A stretch of 64,000 bases of DNA from Erwinia aphidicola. Its GTDB lineage: Bacteria > Pseudomonadota > Gammaproteobacteria > Enterobacterales > Enterobacteriaceae. Position 1 is the stretch's first letter. Each line of letters opens with the position of its first letter. Under the pieces are notes generated by a model, which worked only from the letters and a program-made list of their open reading frames with translations, was not told the DNA's origin and searched no databases. The stretch is from NCBI RefSeq assembly GCF_024169515.1, contig NZ_JAMKCQ010000001.1, positions 2,790,001-2,854,000 on the forward strand. Reading direction: 5' to 3'. Of the stretch, positions 27,330 through 36,967 are shown in pieces. Made by a program: the position numbers and the translations under genes.

Positions 27330-28170
27330 GGGAACGCCCCTGCGCCAGCGCGGCGCGATCCAGTACCGGCAGCGGTTTGCCGTGCGTTGACTTATTCGGG
27401 CGGCAGGACCACAGCGTGCGGGTGTAGGGATGCGTGGCGTGCGGCAGCTCTGCAGCGGGCAGCGTATCGAGGATCTCACCCTGATACATCACCATCACCC
27501 GCTCGCAGTGCTCCGAGACCTGCTGCAGATCGTGGCTGATCAGCAGCAGGCCCATATTGCGCTGCTCGACCAGATTGCGGATCAGCGCCAGCACCTGATC
27601 GCGCATCGCGTGATCGAGCGCGGAGGTCGGTTCATCAGCAATCAGAAACTGCGGCTCGGCGATCAGCGCGATCGCCAGCATCACGCGCTGGCCCATGCCG
27701 CCGGAAAGCTGATGCGGATAGCGCTTCATCTGCTCGGCAGGCTGCGGCAGCCCCACGGCGGCCAGCATTTCACACACTTTCTCTTTGATCTCAGCGCGGG
27801 AAAAACGGCCATGCAGCCTGAGCGGTTCCGCCACCTGCCAGCCAATGGTGCGCATCGGGTTGAGGGCGTATTTGGGGTCCTGCATCACCATGCCGAGGCT
27901 GCTGCCGCGCAGCTGGCTCCAGCGGCGCTCATTTAGCGTCAGGCCATTTTCGCCGGCGATGCTGAGCGTGCGCGCCTGCAATTGCAGGGAAGGGGCCAGC
28001 AGCCCCATCAGCGCGCGGGCGGTGAGGGATTTGCCGGAGCCGGATTCGCCGACCAGCGCCACGCGTTCGCGCCCCAGCGTAAAGCTGATGTTTTTCACCA
28101 GCTCAGCACCGCTGGCCGCGCTAATTTTCAGGCTTTCAGCCACGATTTGCGCAGAAGAATCAGTTGCCAT
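27322..28170 (-). CDS. Peptide-type ABC transporter ATP-binding protein
   Basis: ATPase of about 282 residues with Walker A GESGSGKSL, signature LSGGMGQRVMLAIAL and Walker B FLIADEPTSALD; a DppD/OppD-like subunit. I chose the ATG at 28170, which overlaps the upstream permease by 11 bp; an upstream GTG at 28191 is also possible, but no ribosome site decides. A short region after the ATPase core (YTRTLWSCRP) is the remnant of the oligopeptide transporter extension. Confidence 0.88.
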   Translation of the reverse strand: MATDSSAQIVAESLKISAASGAELVKNISFTLGRERVALVGESGSGKSLTARALMGLLAPSLQLQARTLSIAGENGLTLNERRWSQLRGSSLGMVMQDPKYALNPMRTIGWQVAEPLRLHGRFSRAEIKEKVCEMLAAVGLPQPAEQMKRYPHQLSGGMGQRVMLAIALIAEPQFLIADEPTSALDHAMRDQVLALIRNLVEQRNMGLLLISHDLQQVSEHCERVMVMYQGEILDTLPAAELPHATHPYTRTLWSCRPNKSTHGKPLPVLDRAALAQGRSHD

Positions 28171-29020
28171 TTCGGGTATCCAGTCGGTCACGCAGGCCGT
28201 CGCCTGTCAGATTAAAAGCCAGGCTGGCAAACAGGATGGCGCCACCGGGAACGGCGGCGACCCACCACTGGTCAAAAATCACCTTGCTGCCTTCGGCCAC
28301 CATCGAACCCCATTCGGCGGTAGGCGGCTGAATGCCCATGCCGAGGAAGCCCAGTCCGGCAGCCGAAAGGATAATGCCGCCGAGGCTAAGCGCGGCGCGC
28401 ACCACGGCAGTGGGCAGGCAGAGCGGCAGGATATGGCCGAACATCAGGCGCAGGCCGTTGATGCCCTGCATCCGTGCGGCGGCCAGATAATCACTGCGGC
28501 GCAGGGCCAGGGTTTCGGCACGCGCCTGGCGGGCGAACGGCGGCCAGCTGGTCAGCGCCAGCGCCAGCGCACCGTTCATCAGGCCGGGGCCCATCATCGC
28601 CACCAGCGCCAGCGCAATCACCAGATTCGGCAACGAAAGGAAGATATCGGTAATGCGCATCAGCACGCGTTCGCTCCAGCCACCAAGATAGCCAGCGCTG
28701 ATGCCGATCAGCATCCCCACCGGAATAGTCAGCACCAGGATGAGCGCGACCAGCAGCAGGGTCGGGCGCGCACCGTAGATCACGCGCGACAGCAGGTCGC
28801 GGCCAAAGCCATCGGTGCCGAGCCAGTGGCTGGCGGAAGGCGGCATCAGGCGCACCGCCATCTCCTGCGCGTTCGGGTCGAACGGTGCCAGCAGCGGAGC
28901 AAACAGCGCGGCGAAGATCAGCAGGCCAACCAGGCTCAGGCCGACCATGAGCGTAATATTGCGCCGCGTTTTCACTACGCGCGGCTGGACGCTTTCAGCA
29001 TCGGGAAGAGAGTGCGTCAT
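28160..29020 (-). CDS. Peptide-type ABC transporter permease
   Basis: A 286-residue inner-membrane permease of the DppC/OppC type with about six membrane segments. The extended cytoplasmic loop with the EAA-type motif is visible in SDYLAAARMQGINGLRLMFGHILP. The N-terminal region carries LLAPFDPNAQEMAVRLMPPS and HWLGTDGFGRD, typical of this subunit. It overlaps the upstream permease by 4 bp and the downstream ATPase, as expected in a tight operon. Confidence 0.9.
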   Translation of the reverse strand: MTHSLPDAESVQPRVVKTRRNITLMVGLSLVGLLIFAALFAPLLAPFDPNAQEMAVRLMPPSASHWLGTDGFGRDLLSRVIYGARPTLLLVALILVLTIPVGMLIGISAGYLGGWSERVLMRITDIFLSLPNLVIALALVAMMGPGLMNGALALALTSWPPFARQARAETLALRRSDYLAAARMQGINGLRLMFGHILPLCLPTAVVRAALSLGGIILSAAGLGFLGMGIQPPTAEWGSMVAEGSKVIFDQWWVAAVPGGAILFASLAFNLTGDGLRDRLDTRNGN

Positions 29021-30072
29021 CGGGTTCTCGGGTCGGTCAGGTAAGTGAGTGCATCCGCCAGCGCATTGATGGCAATAAAACAGCCGCCAATCAGCAGGGT
29101 GGAGCCGAGGATAGCCGGGGTATCCGAAGCGAACAGCGCCGTGGTCATATAGCGCCCTACGCCCGGCCAGGCAAACACGGTTTCGGTCAGCACCGACCCT
29201 TCCAGCAGCGTGGCATAGGAGAGGGCCAGCACGGTGATCAGCGTGCCGCGCACGTTAGGGAAGATATGCAGCAGCAGAATGCGCGTGCGTCCGGCCCCTT
29301 TAGCGCGCGCCAGCGTCACATACTCTTTGCTGCTCTCTTCCAGCAGCGCGGCGCGCAACAGGCGGGTAATGGTCGCCATCGACAGCAGGCCAAGCACCAC
29401 CACCGGCAGCCACAGATGCGCAATCGCATTGCGGAACATTTCCGGGTCGCCGGAGAGCCAGCTATCAATCAGTACCAGCCCGGTTTTCGGTTCGAGGGTG
29501 TAGATCCAGATATCGTCCAGCCGCCCCGGCCCGGCTGACCAGTGCAGCACGGCGTAAAACAGCAGCAGCCCGAGCAGGCCGAGCCAGAACACCGGCACCG
29601 AATAGCCGAGCAGCGAGATCATGCGGGCAATATTGTCCAGCAGGCTGCCCGGTTTCCACGCCGCCAGCAGTGCCAGCAGGATGCCAAACACGGCACCAAA
29701 AATCATCGCACAGGTCGCCAGCTCAATGGTGGCGGGGAAGGTGCGCAGCAGATCGCTGGCAACCGGCTGATTGGTAATGCTGGAAACGCCGAGATCGCCG
29801 CGCAGCAGATGTTCCAGATAGTGCCAGAACTGGACCGGCAGCGGCTGATCCAGGCCGAGACTGGCGCGCACCTGGGCGTAGGTTGACTCGCTGGCGTGGT
29901 CGCCAGCGATCTGCAGCACCGGGTCAACCGGCGAAAGATGAGACAGGGCAAAGGTAAACACCAGTAGCCCAAGCAGGGTAACCACCAGCGAGAGCAGGGC
30001 GCTGAGCACCCCGCCGCTGCGGCGCAACAACAGCCGGGCGGAAGGCCCGGCTTGTGAGACTGATGACGCCAT
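29017..30072 (-). CDS. Peptide-type ABC transporter permease
   Basis: A 351-residue permease of the DppB/OppB type with about six membrane segments and a long periplasmic loop after the first. The EAA-type loop reads KEYVTLARAKGAGRTRILLLH. The start codon overlaps the stop of the binding-protein gene by 1 bp (TAATG-like junction), and the stop overlaps the second permease by 4 bp, so the operon is tightly coupled. Substrate unknown; peptides are the default. Confidence 0.9.
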   Translation of the reverse strand: MASSVSQAGPSARLLLRRSGGVLSALLSLVVTLLGLLVFTFALSHLSPVDPVLQIAGDHASESTYAQVRASLGLDQPLPVQFWHYLEHLLRGDLGVSSITNQPVASDLLRTFPATIELATCAMIFGAVFGILLALLAAWKPGSLLDNIARMISLLGYSVPVFWLGLLGLLLFYAVLHWSAGPGRLDDIWIYTLEPKTGLVLIDSWLSGDPEMFRNAIAHLWLPVVVLGLLSMATITRLLRAALLEESSKEYVTLARAKGAGRTRILLLHIFPNVRGTLITVLALSYATLLEGSVLTETVFAWPGVGRYMTTALFASDTPAILGSTLLIGGCFIAINALADALTYLTDPRTR

Positions 30073-31640
30073 TACTTGGTGACCTGGCTGTAATAAACCA
30101 TATCCGGGTTAATACCCTGCACGTACCCTTTCAGGTTATCGCGCAGCGCCACCAGATTCTTTGCCTGCATGCCGATGACATACGGTGAGTGCTGCTGCAC
30201 TTCACGCTGCATGTTCTGGTACAGCTCAACGCGTTTCGCCTTATCGGTTTCCGCGGTGGCAGCCAGCGTCTGCTTGCTCAGCTCAGGAATGTGCCAGTTA
30301 GAGCGCCAGGCCAGGGTTTTGCTGCCGTCTTCCGGGTTATAGGCAAAGGCGGCAGCGTTGGTGTTTGGATCGAAGTAGTCGGCGCCCCAGGCGTTCAGCG
30401 TGGCTTCATACTGATGCGCTTTTACCCGCGTGGCGACTTCTGAACTGATGCCTGGCTGCACGTCCACTTTGATGCCGCCCTTCGCGAAGCTGGCCTGCAG
30501 TGCCTGAGCGATATCCAGGTACGGCGGCTGGTTGCTGGTCGACAGCTTGAAGCTGACGTTGCTCAGGCCGGCTTTCTTCAGAATGGCTTTGGCCTTCTCC
30601 GGGTCATAGGTAAACGGGTTGTCGTTCAGCGCGCCGAGGAAGCCTTGCGGCAGGAAGGACTGATGCACCGAGAACTGGCCTTTCAGCAGGTCGTTGGCAA
30701 TGCCCTTGTAATCGAACAGATAGCGCGAAGCTTCCCACAGCGCCGGGTTTTTCAGAACCGGGTTGGCATCGATATTAAACTGAATGTAATAGAGCGAGGC
30801 CATCGGTACCGCAAGGGTTTTCACGCCTGCTTTGTCTTTCAGCGCGGCCATCTGATCGGCGCCGAGGTTACGGGCAATATCCGCGTCGCCCTGTTCCAGC
30901 AGCAGGCGGCGTGCAGCCGGCTCCGGCACGTTCTTGATCAGCACGTTTTTAAGTTTAGGCGCACCGGCTGGCGAGGTCGGGTTGGCGCTGAACAGCACCA
31001 CTTCATGCGGGATGACTTTACGGATCTGATACGGACCGCTGCCCGCCGAATGCGTGGCCAGCCATTTGTTGCCGAAATCGCCTTTTTGTTCGTTGGCCAT
31101 CACGGTTTTTTCATCCACGATGGAGGAGACCGGCGCGGCCAGCAGGCTTAGCACGTAGGTCGGGCTGACGTCGGCGCTCCAGCTCAGCTGGACGTGGTTA
31201 TCATCAATTTTCTTCAGCTGAGCGTCGACGTTATCTTTGGTCCAGCCGAGCTGCGACAGAATAAATGACGGGTCGAGGTTCAGTTTGATCACGCGCGACA
31301 GCGAGAAGATTACATCTTCCGGGCGCAGTGGGTTGCCGGAGGCGAACTTAGCGCCTTCACGCAGGGTAAAGGTCATGCTGCGGTTATCTTTACCCGGCGT
31401 CCAGCTGGTGGCCAGCGTGGGTTTCAGGTCGGTCGGATTTTGCGGGTCGGACTGCACCAGGCGCTGATAGAGGTTAGTAAATGCCTGTACTGAGGTGAGT
31501 TCGAAGCCGTCAGCCGGGTCGAAGCTGCTGGCATCATCAATAGACTGCGCAATAACCAGCGTGTCTTTGGGGGTCGCGGCCGCTGCGGCGAAGGACGCCG
31601 CCAGGGCCAGAGCGATAACAGAGGGAACTGCAAATTTCAT
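30072..31640 (-). CDS. Peptide-type ABC transporter substrate-binding protein (first copy)
   Basis: A 522-residue periplasmic family 5 binding protein with a signal peptide (MKFAVPSVIALALAASFAAA, then AATPKDTL). It opens the operon of two permeases, two ATPases and a second binding protein. The ATG at 31640 follows an AAGGAAACGTC ribosome site; the longer frame upstream is not family-like. The two binding proteins of the operon resemble each other along the whole length. The ligand is not known. Confidence 0.9.
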   Translation of the reverse strand: MKFAVPSVIALALAASFAAAAATPKDTLVIAQSIDDASSFDPADGFELTSVQAFTNLYQRLVQSDPQNPTDLKPTLATSWTPGKDNRSMTFTLREGAKFASGNPLRPEDVIFSLSRVIKLNLDPSFILSQLGWTKDNVDAQLKKIDDNHVQLSWSADVSPTYVLSLLAAPVSSIVDEKTVMANEQKGDFGNKWLATHSAGSGPYQIRKVIPHEVVLFSANPTSPAGAPKLKNVLIKNVPEPAARRLLLEQGDADIARNLGADQMAALKDKAGVKTLAVPMASLYYIQFNIDANPVLKNPALWEASRYLFDYKGIANDLLKGQFSVHQSFLPQGFLGALNDNPFTYDPEKAKAILKKAGLSNVSFKLSTSNQPPYLDIAQALQASFAKGGIKVDVQPGISSEVATRVKAHQYEATLNAWGADYFDPNTNAAAFAYNPEDGSKTLAWRSNWHIPELSKQTLAATAETDKAKRVELYQNMQREVQQHSPYVIGMQAKNLVALRDNLKGYVQGINPDMVYYSQVTK

Positions 31641-31769
31641 GACGTTTCCTTGCCTTACGTTTTTTCGCGAGTGTAAGTGAACAACCGATAAGAACAATAG
31701 TAGATTATTCACTATCGTTATGCGTGAAAGTTATAAGGATGATGAAACGGTTATAAAACTGAACAATGC

Positions 31770-32426
31770 CTAACGACCGAGCGTGGCCCAAATCCAGGGC
31801 GCGACGCCGAGCAGGTTATTCAGCATATGCAGGAAAATCGGCAGCTTCAGGCCAGAGGAGACCAGGCGGGCGGCGCACAGCAGCAGGGATAGCGCAATCA
31901 AGGCAATCACCGTTTGCAGATGGGCGTACTGGGTATGCATCGCCGCAAAGATAATGGACGTCAGCAGGGCGCAGGCCAGGCGCTGGCGCGGAGCCCACAG
32001 CAGGAAGCCCTGCAGAATAAAACCGCGAAACAGGATCTCCTCAAACACCGGGGCCAGTAAAACCACCGCCAGGGTGAACCACAGCATGCTCAGATTACCC
32101 TGGCTTAACTGGCTGGCGGTCCAGCTCTCCTGCTGCATATACAGCGACTGGCTGGCAATAAGAGCCAGCAGCAGCACGGCGAACAGCAGCACTTGCCGCG
32201 GCTGAAGTCTGCCGTGCGGGATGTCATGGTAATGGCGGTTATACCAGCGATAAACCGGCACCAATACGGCAAACTCCAACAGGCACAGCACCGGCATCAG
32301 TAGCCCGCGGCTTTTCAGCGCCTGCAGATTGGGGAAGTGAGCGACCAGCAAAGTAATCGCATACCAGAGAATAAACACCCCGGCACACAGCAGGGTGTGA
32401 GTGACTCTGTCGGTCGATGATGTCAT
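31770..32426 (-). CDS. CPBP-family intramembrane glutamic protease
   Basis: A 218-residue inner-membrane protein with about seven hydrophobic segments. The three CPBP/Abi motifs are present in order: EEILFRG (catalytic Glu pair and Arg, about 129-135), FAAMHTQ (His) and HMLNN (His and Asn). Relatives are prenyl-protein-type (Rce1) proteases or bacteriocin immunity proteins. No bacteriocin gene is seen nearby, so the role is unknown. The gene is monocistronic. Confidence 0.85.
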   Translation of the reverse strand: MTSSTDRVTHTLLCAGVFILWYAITLLVAHFPNLQALKSRGLLMPVLCLLEFAVLVPVYRWYNRHYHDIPHGRLQPRQVLLFAVLLLALIASQSLYMQQESWTASQLSQGNLSMLWFTLAVVLLAPVFEEILFRGFILQGFLLWAPRQRLACALLTSIIFAAMHTQYAHLQTVIALIALSLLLCAARLVSSGLKLPIFLHMLNNLLGVAPWIWATLGR

Positions 32427-32657
32427 GAGGGACCTGCTACTGGCACGGATCCCGCCATGTTAACAAGCGACTTTTAGGCTGTCGAGCCGCGTGATTATTC
32501 ACCATTGCATAAAATTTTCTCAATTGTTCAGTGTTACTGCCGATATCCGTTATTGGAACTTTTTGGGAAACAGGCACTGACGTCACACTGACAGCGCCCC
32601 AGCAGTAACAAACGGACAGGGAAGCGTTCGTAAGCCGTATTATTAAGGGGCATGACT

Positions 32658-35243
32658 ATGAATCATCCACCGGTACTGACGGGGGAATTAGCGGATGGGC
32701 AAAAAGCGGCATCGGCAACGCGGCGCACGTTGATGGCGCTGGCGCTGCTGCTGAGCAGTGCGCTGTTTTTAGCCATGCTGATGGTTGTTGGCGTAGCGTG
32801 GCAGCAAAATCAGGAATCGGTCGATCAGGAAGGAGCGCTGCTGCGTGATGCCTGGCAGCAGCAGCGCCAGTCGCTGGAAACTCACCTGCGCGACTACGCT
32901 TTCTGGCAGGAAGCCTGGCTGCATATGTACCTGACGATTGATCCTGACTGGGCGTGGAACCAGCAGAACCTTGGCCCCGGCCTGTTTCGCGAACATCAGT
33001 ATGATGGCGTCTTTGTTATCGACGTGGACGATCGCACGCGCTATGCCGTAGTGGATGGCCAGCTCTCCACATTTACGCTGGAACAGTGGCTGGGAAGCCA
33101 GGCTCAGCCGCTGGTGGAGCAGGCGCGCTTGCAGCAGCGCCACCAGCATGTCATCAGCGAAAGTATCATGATTGGCGATACGCCGGCGCTGGTGGCTGCC
33201 GCACCGATCACCCGTGGCAAAATGCCGCATGAGGCCACGCTCTCCGCCACGCCTTCCGTCATGGTGTTTGTTTACCTGTTTACGCCCGATAAGCTAACAG
33301 CATTCGGCCATGCGGTTGGGGTCGATAATGCCCGCGTGCCGCAGGATCAGCAGGATCGCTACACCACGCCATTTATCAGCCAGGAGGCTAAAACCGGACC
33401 GGCACTGGTTCTGCGCTGGGATCCCAGCCAGCCGGGGCGCAAGCTCCTGATGTATTTGCTGCCGCTGCTCGCCTTTGTTGCGCTGATCCTCGGCGTGGTA
33501 ACGCGCCGGGTGATCAATAATGCGATGGATAATGCCCTGCTATCGGATACGCGTTTCCTGCAGTTGATGTACAGCCAGCGTGAACTGGCCGCCAGCGAGG
33601 CGCGCTTCCGTGACGTGGCGGAAGCGGCCTCAGACTGGATTTGGGAAACCGATGCCGCCGGGCGTCTGACCTATCTGTCAAAGCGCTTCACCGTGGTCAC
33701 CGGGTTTGGTCTGCTAACCTCCATCGGGCGGCAGCTGGATGAGATCCTCCAGCACGCAGAGTTGCCGGTCAGTACGTGGGTGAAGCAGCAGCAGGCTGGC
33801 GGCGCGCGCAGCCAGTTACGCTGCTATCTGCATTCTCAGCATCGCGGGCGACGTATCTGTAGTCTGGTCGCGAAGCCGATCATGCTGCACGGCAAGCTGC
33901 TGGGCTATCGCGGCACGGTGTCCGATATCACTCTGGAAGTGGAAGCGCAGGCGCGGGTTCACTATCTCTCACAGCATGATGTGTTAACCGGCTTACCGAA
34001 TCGGCTTTTTATGCAGGAGTTTCTGCAGGAGCAGCTGCAGGCGTTGCCGGGGCTGGACTATCCGCTGGTGATGATCAGCCTCGACCTTGACCATTTCAAA
34101 CCGATCAATGATACCTGGGGACACGCGGCGGGCGACAGCGTGCTGGTGGAGGTGGCCCGCCGTCTGCGCAGCTGCATGAGTGCGGGGGATCTGGTTGCAC
34201 GGCTTGGCGGCGATGAGTTTATTCTGGCAACCACCGGGCTGCTGACCCGGGCCGAAATTAAGAGCTGCTGCCAGCGCCTGCTCGACTGCCTGCACCAGCC
34301 GTTCCACGTTGATTCGCAGGAGCTGTATATCGGCACCAGCCTCGGCATCGCCATGGCGCCGGACGATGCCATGCAGCCGGATGAACTCCTGCGGCTGGCG
34401 GATATCGCGCTCTATCAGTCGAAACAGCAGGGGCGTAACCGCTGGGTATTTTATACCGGCGATATGTCGCAGCACCTGGCGCAGCGCAGTGAAATGGAGC
34501 GCAATCTGCGCCGGGGCATTGGTGGGGATGAACTGCGCCTGCACTATCAGCCGCGCTATCATCTGCAAAGCGGGCGGCTGGAAGGGGCCGAGGCGCTGGT
34601 GCGCTGGCAGCATCAACCCGGGCAGCTCATCCTGCCGGACAGCTTTATTCCTCTGGCAGAAGAGACCGGGCTGATTATGGATATCAGTGACTGGGTGCTG
34701 AATCGCGCCTGTCGGGACGCCGCCAGTTGGCCCGGCGAGCTGTGCGTCTCTGTGAACATCTCGCCAAAATAGTTGCGCAACGGCAGCCTGCCGCTGCGCG
34801 TCGCGGCGGCGCTTGAGCAGAGCGGCTTAGCGGCAGCGCGGCTGGAGCTGGAAATTACCGAAAATATCACCATGGAGCACCCGGAAAGCGCGCTGGAGAT
34901 CATGCACCAGCTGAAAGGGCTGGGGGTAAAAATTGCCGTGGATGATTTCGGCGCGGGCTTCGCATCGCTCGGCTATCTGAAAAAATTCCCGTTTGACGCC
35001 ATGAAAATGGACCGTTCGTATCTTGATGGCTACCCGCATTCGCGCCAGGCGCAGTCGATAGTCGAGGGAATTATTGGTCTGGGGCGCGCATTTTCACTGA
35101 TTGTGACGGCGGAAGGTATTGAAACGGAAGAGCAGCTGGCGCAGCTCAGGCTGATTGACTGTCAGCAGGGGCAGGGATATTTACTGGGTAAGCCGATGGC
35201 GCTGCAAGCATTGCGTGGATTGATGGATAAAACCGTCAGCTGA
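32658..35243 (+). pseudogene. CHASE4-PAS-GGDEF-EAL protein interrupted by an amber codon
   Basis: The whole frame would encode 861 residues: a membrane segment (about 24-46), a CHASE4-type periplasmic domain, a second membrane segment (about 255-275), PAS, GGDEF (motif GGDEF at 517-521, RxGGDEF intact) and EAL (EAL at 645-647). An in-frame TAG at 34770-34772, residue 705, interrupts the EAL domain in the stretch VNISPK*LRNGSLP, where family members have Gln. A CAG-to-TAG change explains it. The downstream part, with DDFGAGFASLGYL, is in the same frame and undamaged. The truncated protein (704 aa) could still make cyclic di-GMP. The start at 32658 fits the ribosome site AAGGGG better than 32652. 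Confidence 0.85.
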
Positions 35244-35244
35244 C

Positions 35245-35274
35245 ACGCGCCTCTGCGTCAGGGCAGAGGCGCGT
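35245..35274. terminator. Strong bidirectional terminator after the GGDEF-EAL gene
   Basis: Perfect 12-bp arms ACGCGCCTCTGC (35245-35256) and GCAGAGGCGCGT (35263-35274) with a 6-nt loop lie just after the stop codon. It can also end transcription of the small minus-strand gene at 35280-35345. Confidence 0.7.
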
Positions 35275-35279
35275 GAGGT

Positions 35280-35345
35280 TTAGCGGACGCGTACCGCAAC
35301 CAGCGTCATAATGACGGCAAAAGTGATAAAAATAGCCAGTTCCAT
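35280..35345 (-). CDS. 21-residue putative membrane peptide
   Basis: The frame encodes MELAIFITFAVIMTLVAVRV plus Arg, a single hydrophobic segment with a positively charged end. A strong ribosome site (GAGGAGAATCTT) stands before the ATG at 35345 and a hairpin follows the stop at once. This looks like a real tiny single-span membrane protein. I know no matching family with confidence, and such short frames can arise by chance. Confidence 0.5.
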   Translation of the reverse strand: MELAIFITFAVIMTLVAVRVR

Positions 35346-35533
35346 AAGATTCTCCTCTGTGGGATTAGTCCTAAAATTATCATGTAAGGCTGGCTAAATT
35401 GTGAACGATTCGTGCGCAATATCACGCTATCACCTGGCAGCTTTATGCCACCACGCACTGCTCATTTGCGGCGCAATCTGTTAATCTTTCAGCAGAAATG
35501 CCGGTTATCTAAGCAAAAAGAGGAGCAGAAACA

Positions 35534-35833
35534 GTGAAATTTTATGGAAAAGTTGCCGTGATAGCAGCGCTGGTTGCGCTGTCGGGATGCCAGTCCGCTG
35601 GGCATAAAAGCGCAGACGCAGGTGCGCCTGTAGACCCGGAGATGGATCGCTGTGGTGCATCGCAGTATCAGCAGTATGTCGGTAAACCGCTGTCGGCCAT
35701 TGAGTCGCTGCGTTTTGAAAATGCGGTGCGCGCCATTCCGTATAACTCAGCGGTGACGATGGACTTTAACCTGAACCGTATCAATTTTATGGGCGATAAA
35801 AACGGGACTATCAGCCGCGTTTACTGCGGTTAA
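35534..35833 (+). CDS. Lipoprotein of the I78 peptidase-inhibitor family
   Basis: A 99-residue protein with a lipoprotein signal (MKFYGKVAVIAALVALSGC, lipobox Leu-Ser-Gly-Cys, Cys19). The mature part has DRCGASQYQQYVGKPLSAI and the C-terminal RINFMGDKNGTISRVYCG, the features of the I78 inhibitor family: a Cys pair and a conserved Asp-Lys near the end. A periplasmic protease inhibitor role is likely from family knowledge. A ribosome site AGAGGAG lies before the ATG. Confidence 0.78.
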   Translation: MKFYGKVAVIAALVALSGCQSAGHKSADAGAPVDPEMDRCGASQYQQYVGKPLSAIESLRFENAVRAIPYNSAVTMDFNLNRINFMGDKNGTISRVYCG

Positions 35834-35889
35834 TTCTTCGCTCCGGGCTGGCCGCCGCGCGCGTCAGCCCTGTTAGCCTGCACCCCGAC

Positions 35890-36423
35890 TCAGTAGTGCC
35901 ACTTCCTTACCCACCATAAGCGCAGCCAGATGCCCGCCGAGCTGGTCCAGCCGCTGGTGGTGCTTACCACCTGGCCTTTCGCCACGAGGATCAGGGTAGG
36001 CGTACTGCTGACCTGCCAGTGCGTTGCCAGCACGCCGCTGCTGTCGTTCACCACCGGCAGCGTCAGATGATGCCCATTGAGATAGCGCACGATGCTGATG
36101 TCATTGCCGGAGCGGCTGGCGACGGTCAGCACATTGGTGCGTTTGCCGTTTAGCCACATCATCATCGGGACGGTGTCATGACAGGCGCTGCAGCCGGTGC
36201 TCCAGAACCACACCAGCAGAGGTTTCTTCTCGCTTAGCTCGCCAGGCGTCAGGTCGCGGCCGTCAACGGTGTGCAGCAGCTGCTGAGCAAAATCCGCTGG
36301 TAGCTCGGGCGCCCGTAAAACATCAATCAGGCGGATGAGCAGGATCAACATCAGTACCGGCAGCAGTATAAACAGGCTGAACTTCTTAAATTTATTGATC
36401 AATTTGCTGTGCCAGTTACTCAT
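35890..36423 (-). CDS. ScsD/TlpA-like membrane-bound thiol-disulphide oxidoreductase
   Basis: A 177-residue protein with one N-terminal membrane anchor (about 15-37) and a periplasmic thioredoxin domain. The active-site motif is Cys-Ser-Ala-Cys in WFWSTGCSACHDTVP, and a cis-Pro is in VSSTPTLILV. This resembles ScsD, the anchored thioredoxin of copper tolerance loci, but no scsABC genes are nearby. I chose the ATG at 36423 with GGAGAC before it; an ATG 18 bp upstream is less good. Confidence 0.8.
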   Translation of the reverse strand: MSNWHSKLINKFKKFSLFILLPVLMLILLIRLIDVLRAPELPADFAQQLLHTVDGRDLTPGELSEKKPLLVWFWSTGCSACHDTVPMMMWLNGKRTNVLTVASRSGNDISIVRYLNGHHLTLPVVNDSSGVLATHWQVSSTPTLILVAKGQVVSTTSGWTSSAGIWLRLWWVRKWHY

Positions 36424-36515
36424 TGCCGTCTCCGCCTGCATCCGGCGCTTATCTTAACGGGGCGAGAGTGAATGGCAATCGTCTGGCATGTAAACATACG
36501 TATAGGGCAAAAAAA

Positions 36516-36761
36516 CTACTCATGGCCTTCCAGTATTTTTGCCAGCAGGTTGCGGTAACCCTGCAAAACGGACTCGTCGGCTTCCCTCTCCAGGCGCGCA
36601 ATCACATTCGCTATGATGGCTTTATTACTGGGCGATTTTCCGGACTGCATCAGTTCCATCATGATCACTTCCAGCAACTCACTCTCTTTTGGCGCATGAA
36701 ACGATGGGCTGTTGAAGTAGTCAGTGATGGCGCGCCCGGCGCCGTGTAGCTGATGACTCAT
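36516..36761 (-). CDS. ycgZ: YcgZ-like regulatory small protein
   Basis: The 81-residue protein matches E. coli YcgZ in layout: AITDYFNSPSFH near the N-terminus (AITRYFAKANLH in YcgZ as I recall it) and then a helical segment ELLEVIMMELMQSGKSPSNK. In E. coli, YcgZ is encoded with YmgA and AriR under BluR and influences Rcs signalling and biofilm formation. Here it stands alone, without ymgA or ariR beside it. A strong GGAGG ribosome site precedes the ATG at 36761. Confidence 0.72.
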   Translation of the reverse strand: MSHQLHGAGRAITDYFNSPSFHAPKESELLEVIMMELMQSGKSPSNKAIIANVIARLEREADESVLQGYRNLLAKILEGHE

Positions 36762-36967
36762 GGTAAACCTCCGCAAAAGCGCCATCGGTGGCCGCACGGC
36801 CACTGACAGGATCAGGTATTTAAGCGATAGACGTTGATCCGGGCCGCCAGAACAGCGGCCCGCCACTTGCCTGAAAAATAAACAGGTGGAGATTTTTAAT
36901 ACTGTAGATGGCGCCGGCGGGAATGCCAGTAACAAACAGAAATATTTTTACTCATGCTGCGACAAAC

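Noticed and set aside
27785..29044. Plus-strand frame of 419 codons across the ABC transporter genes
   Set aside because: It is the complement of the permease and ATPase genes, rich in Arg, His and Gln, with no ribosome site.
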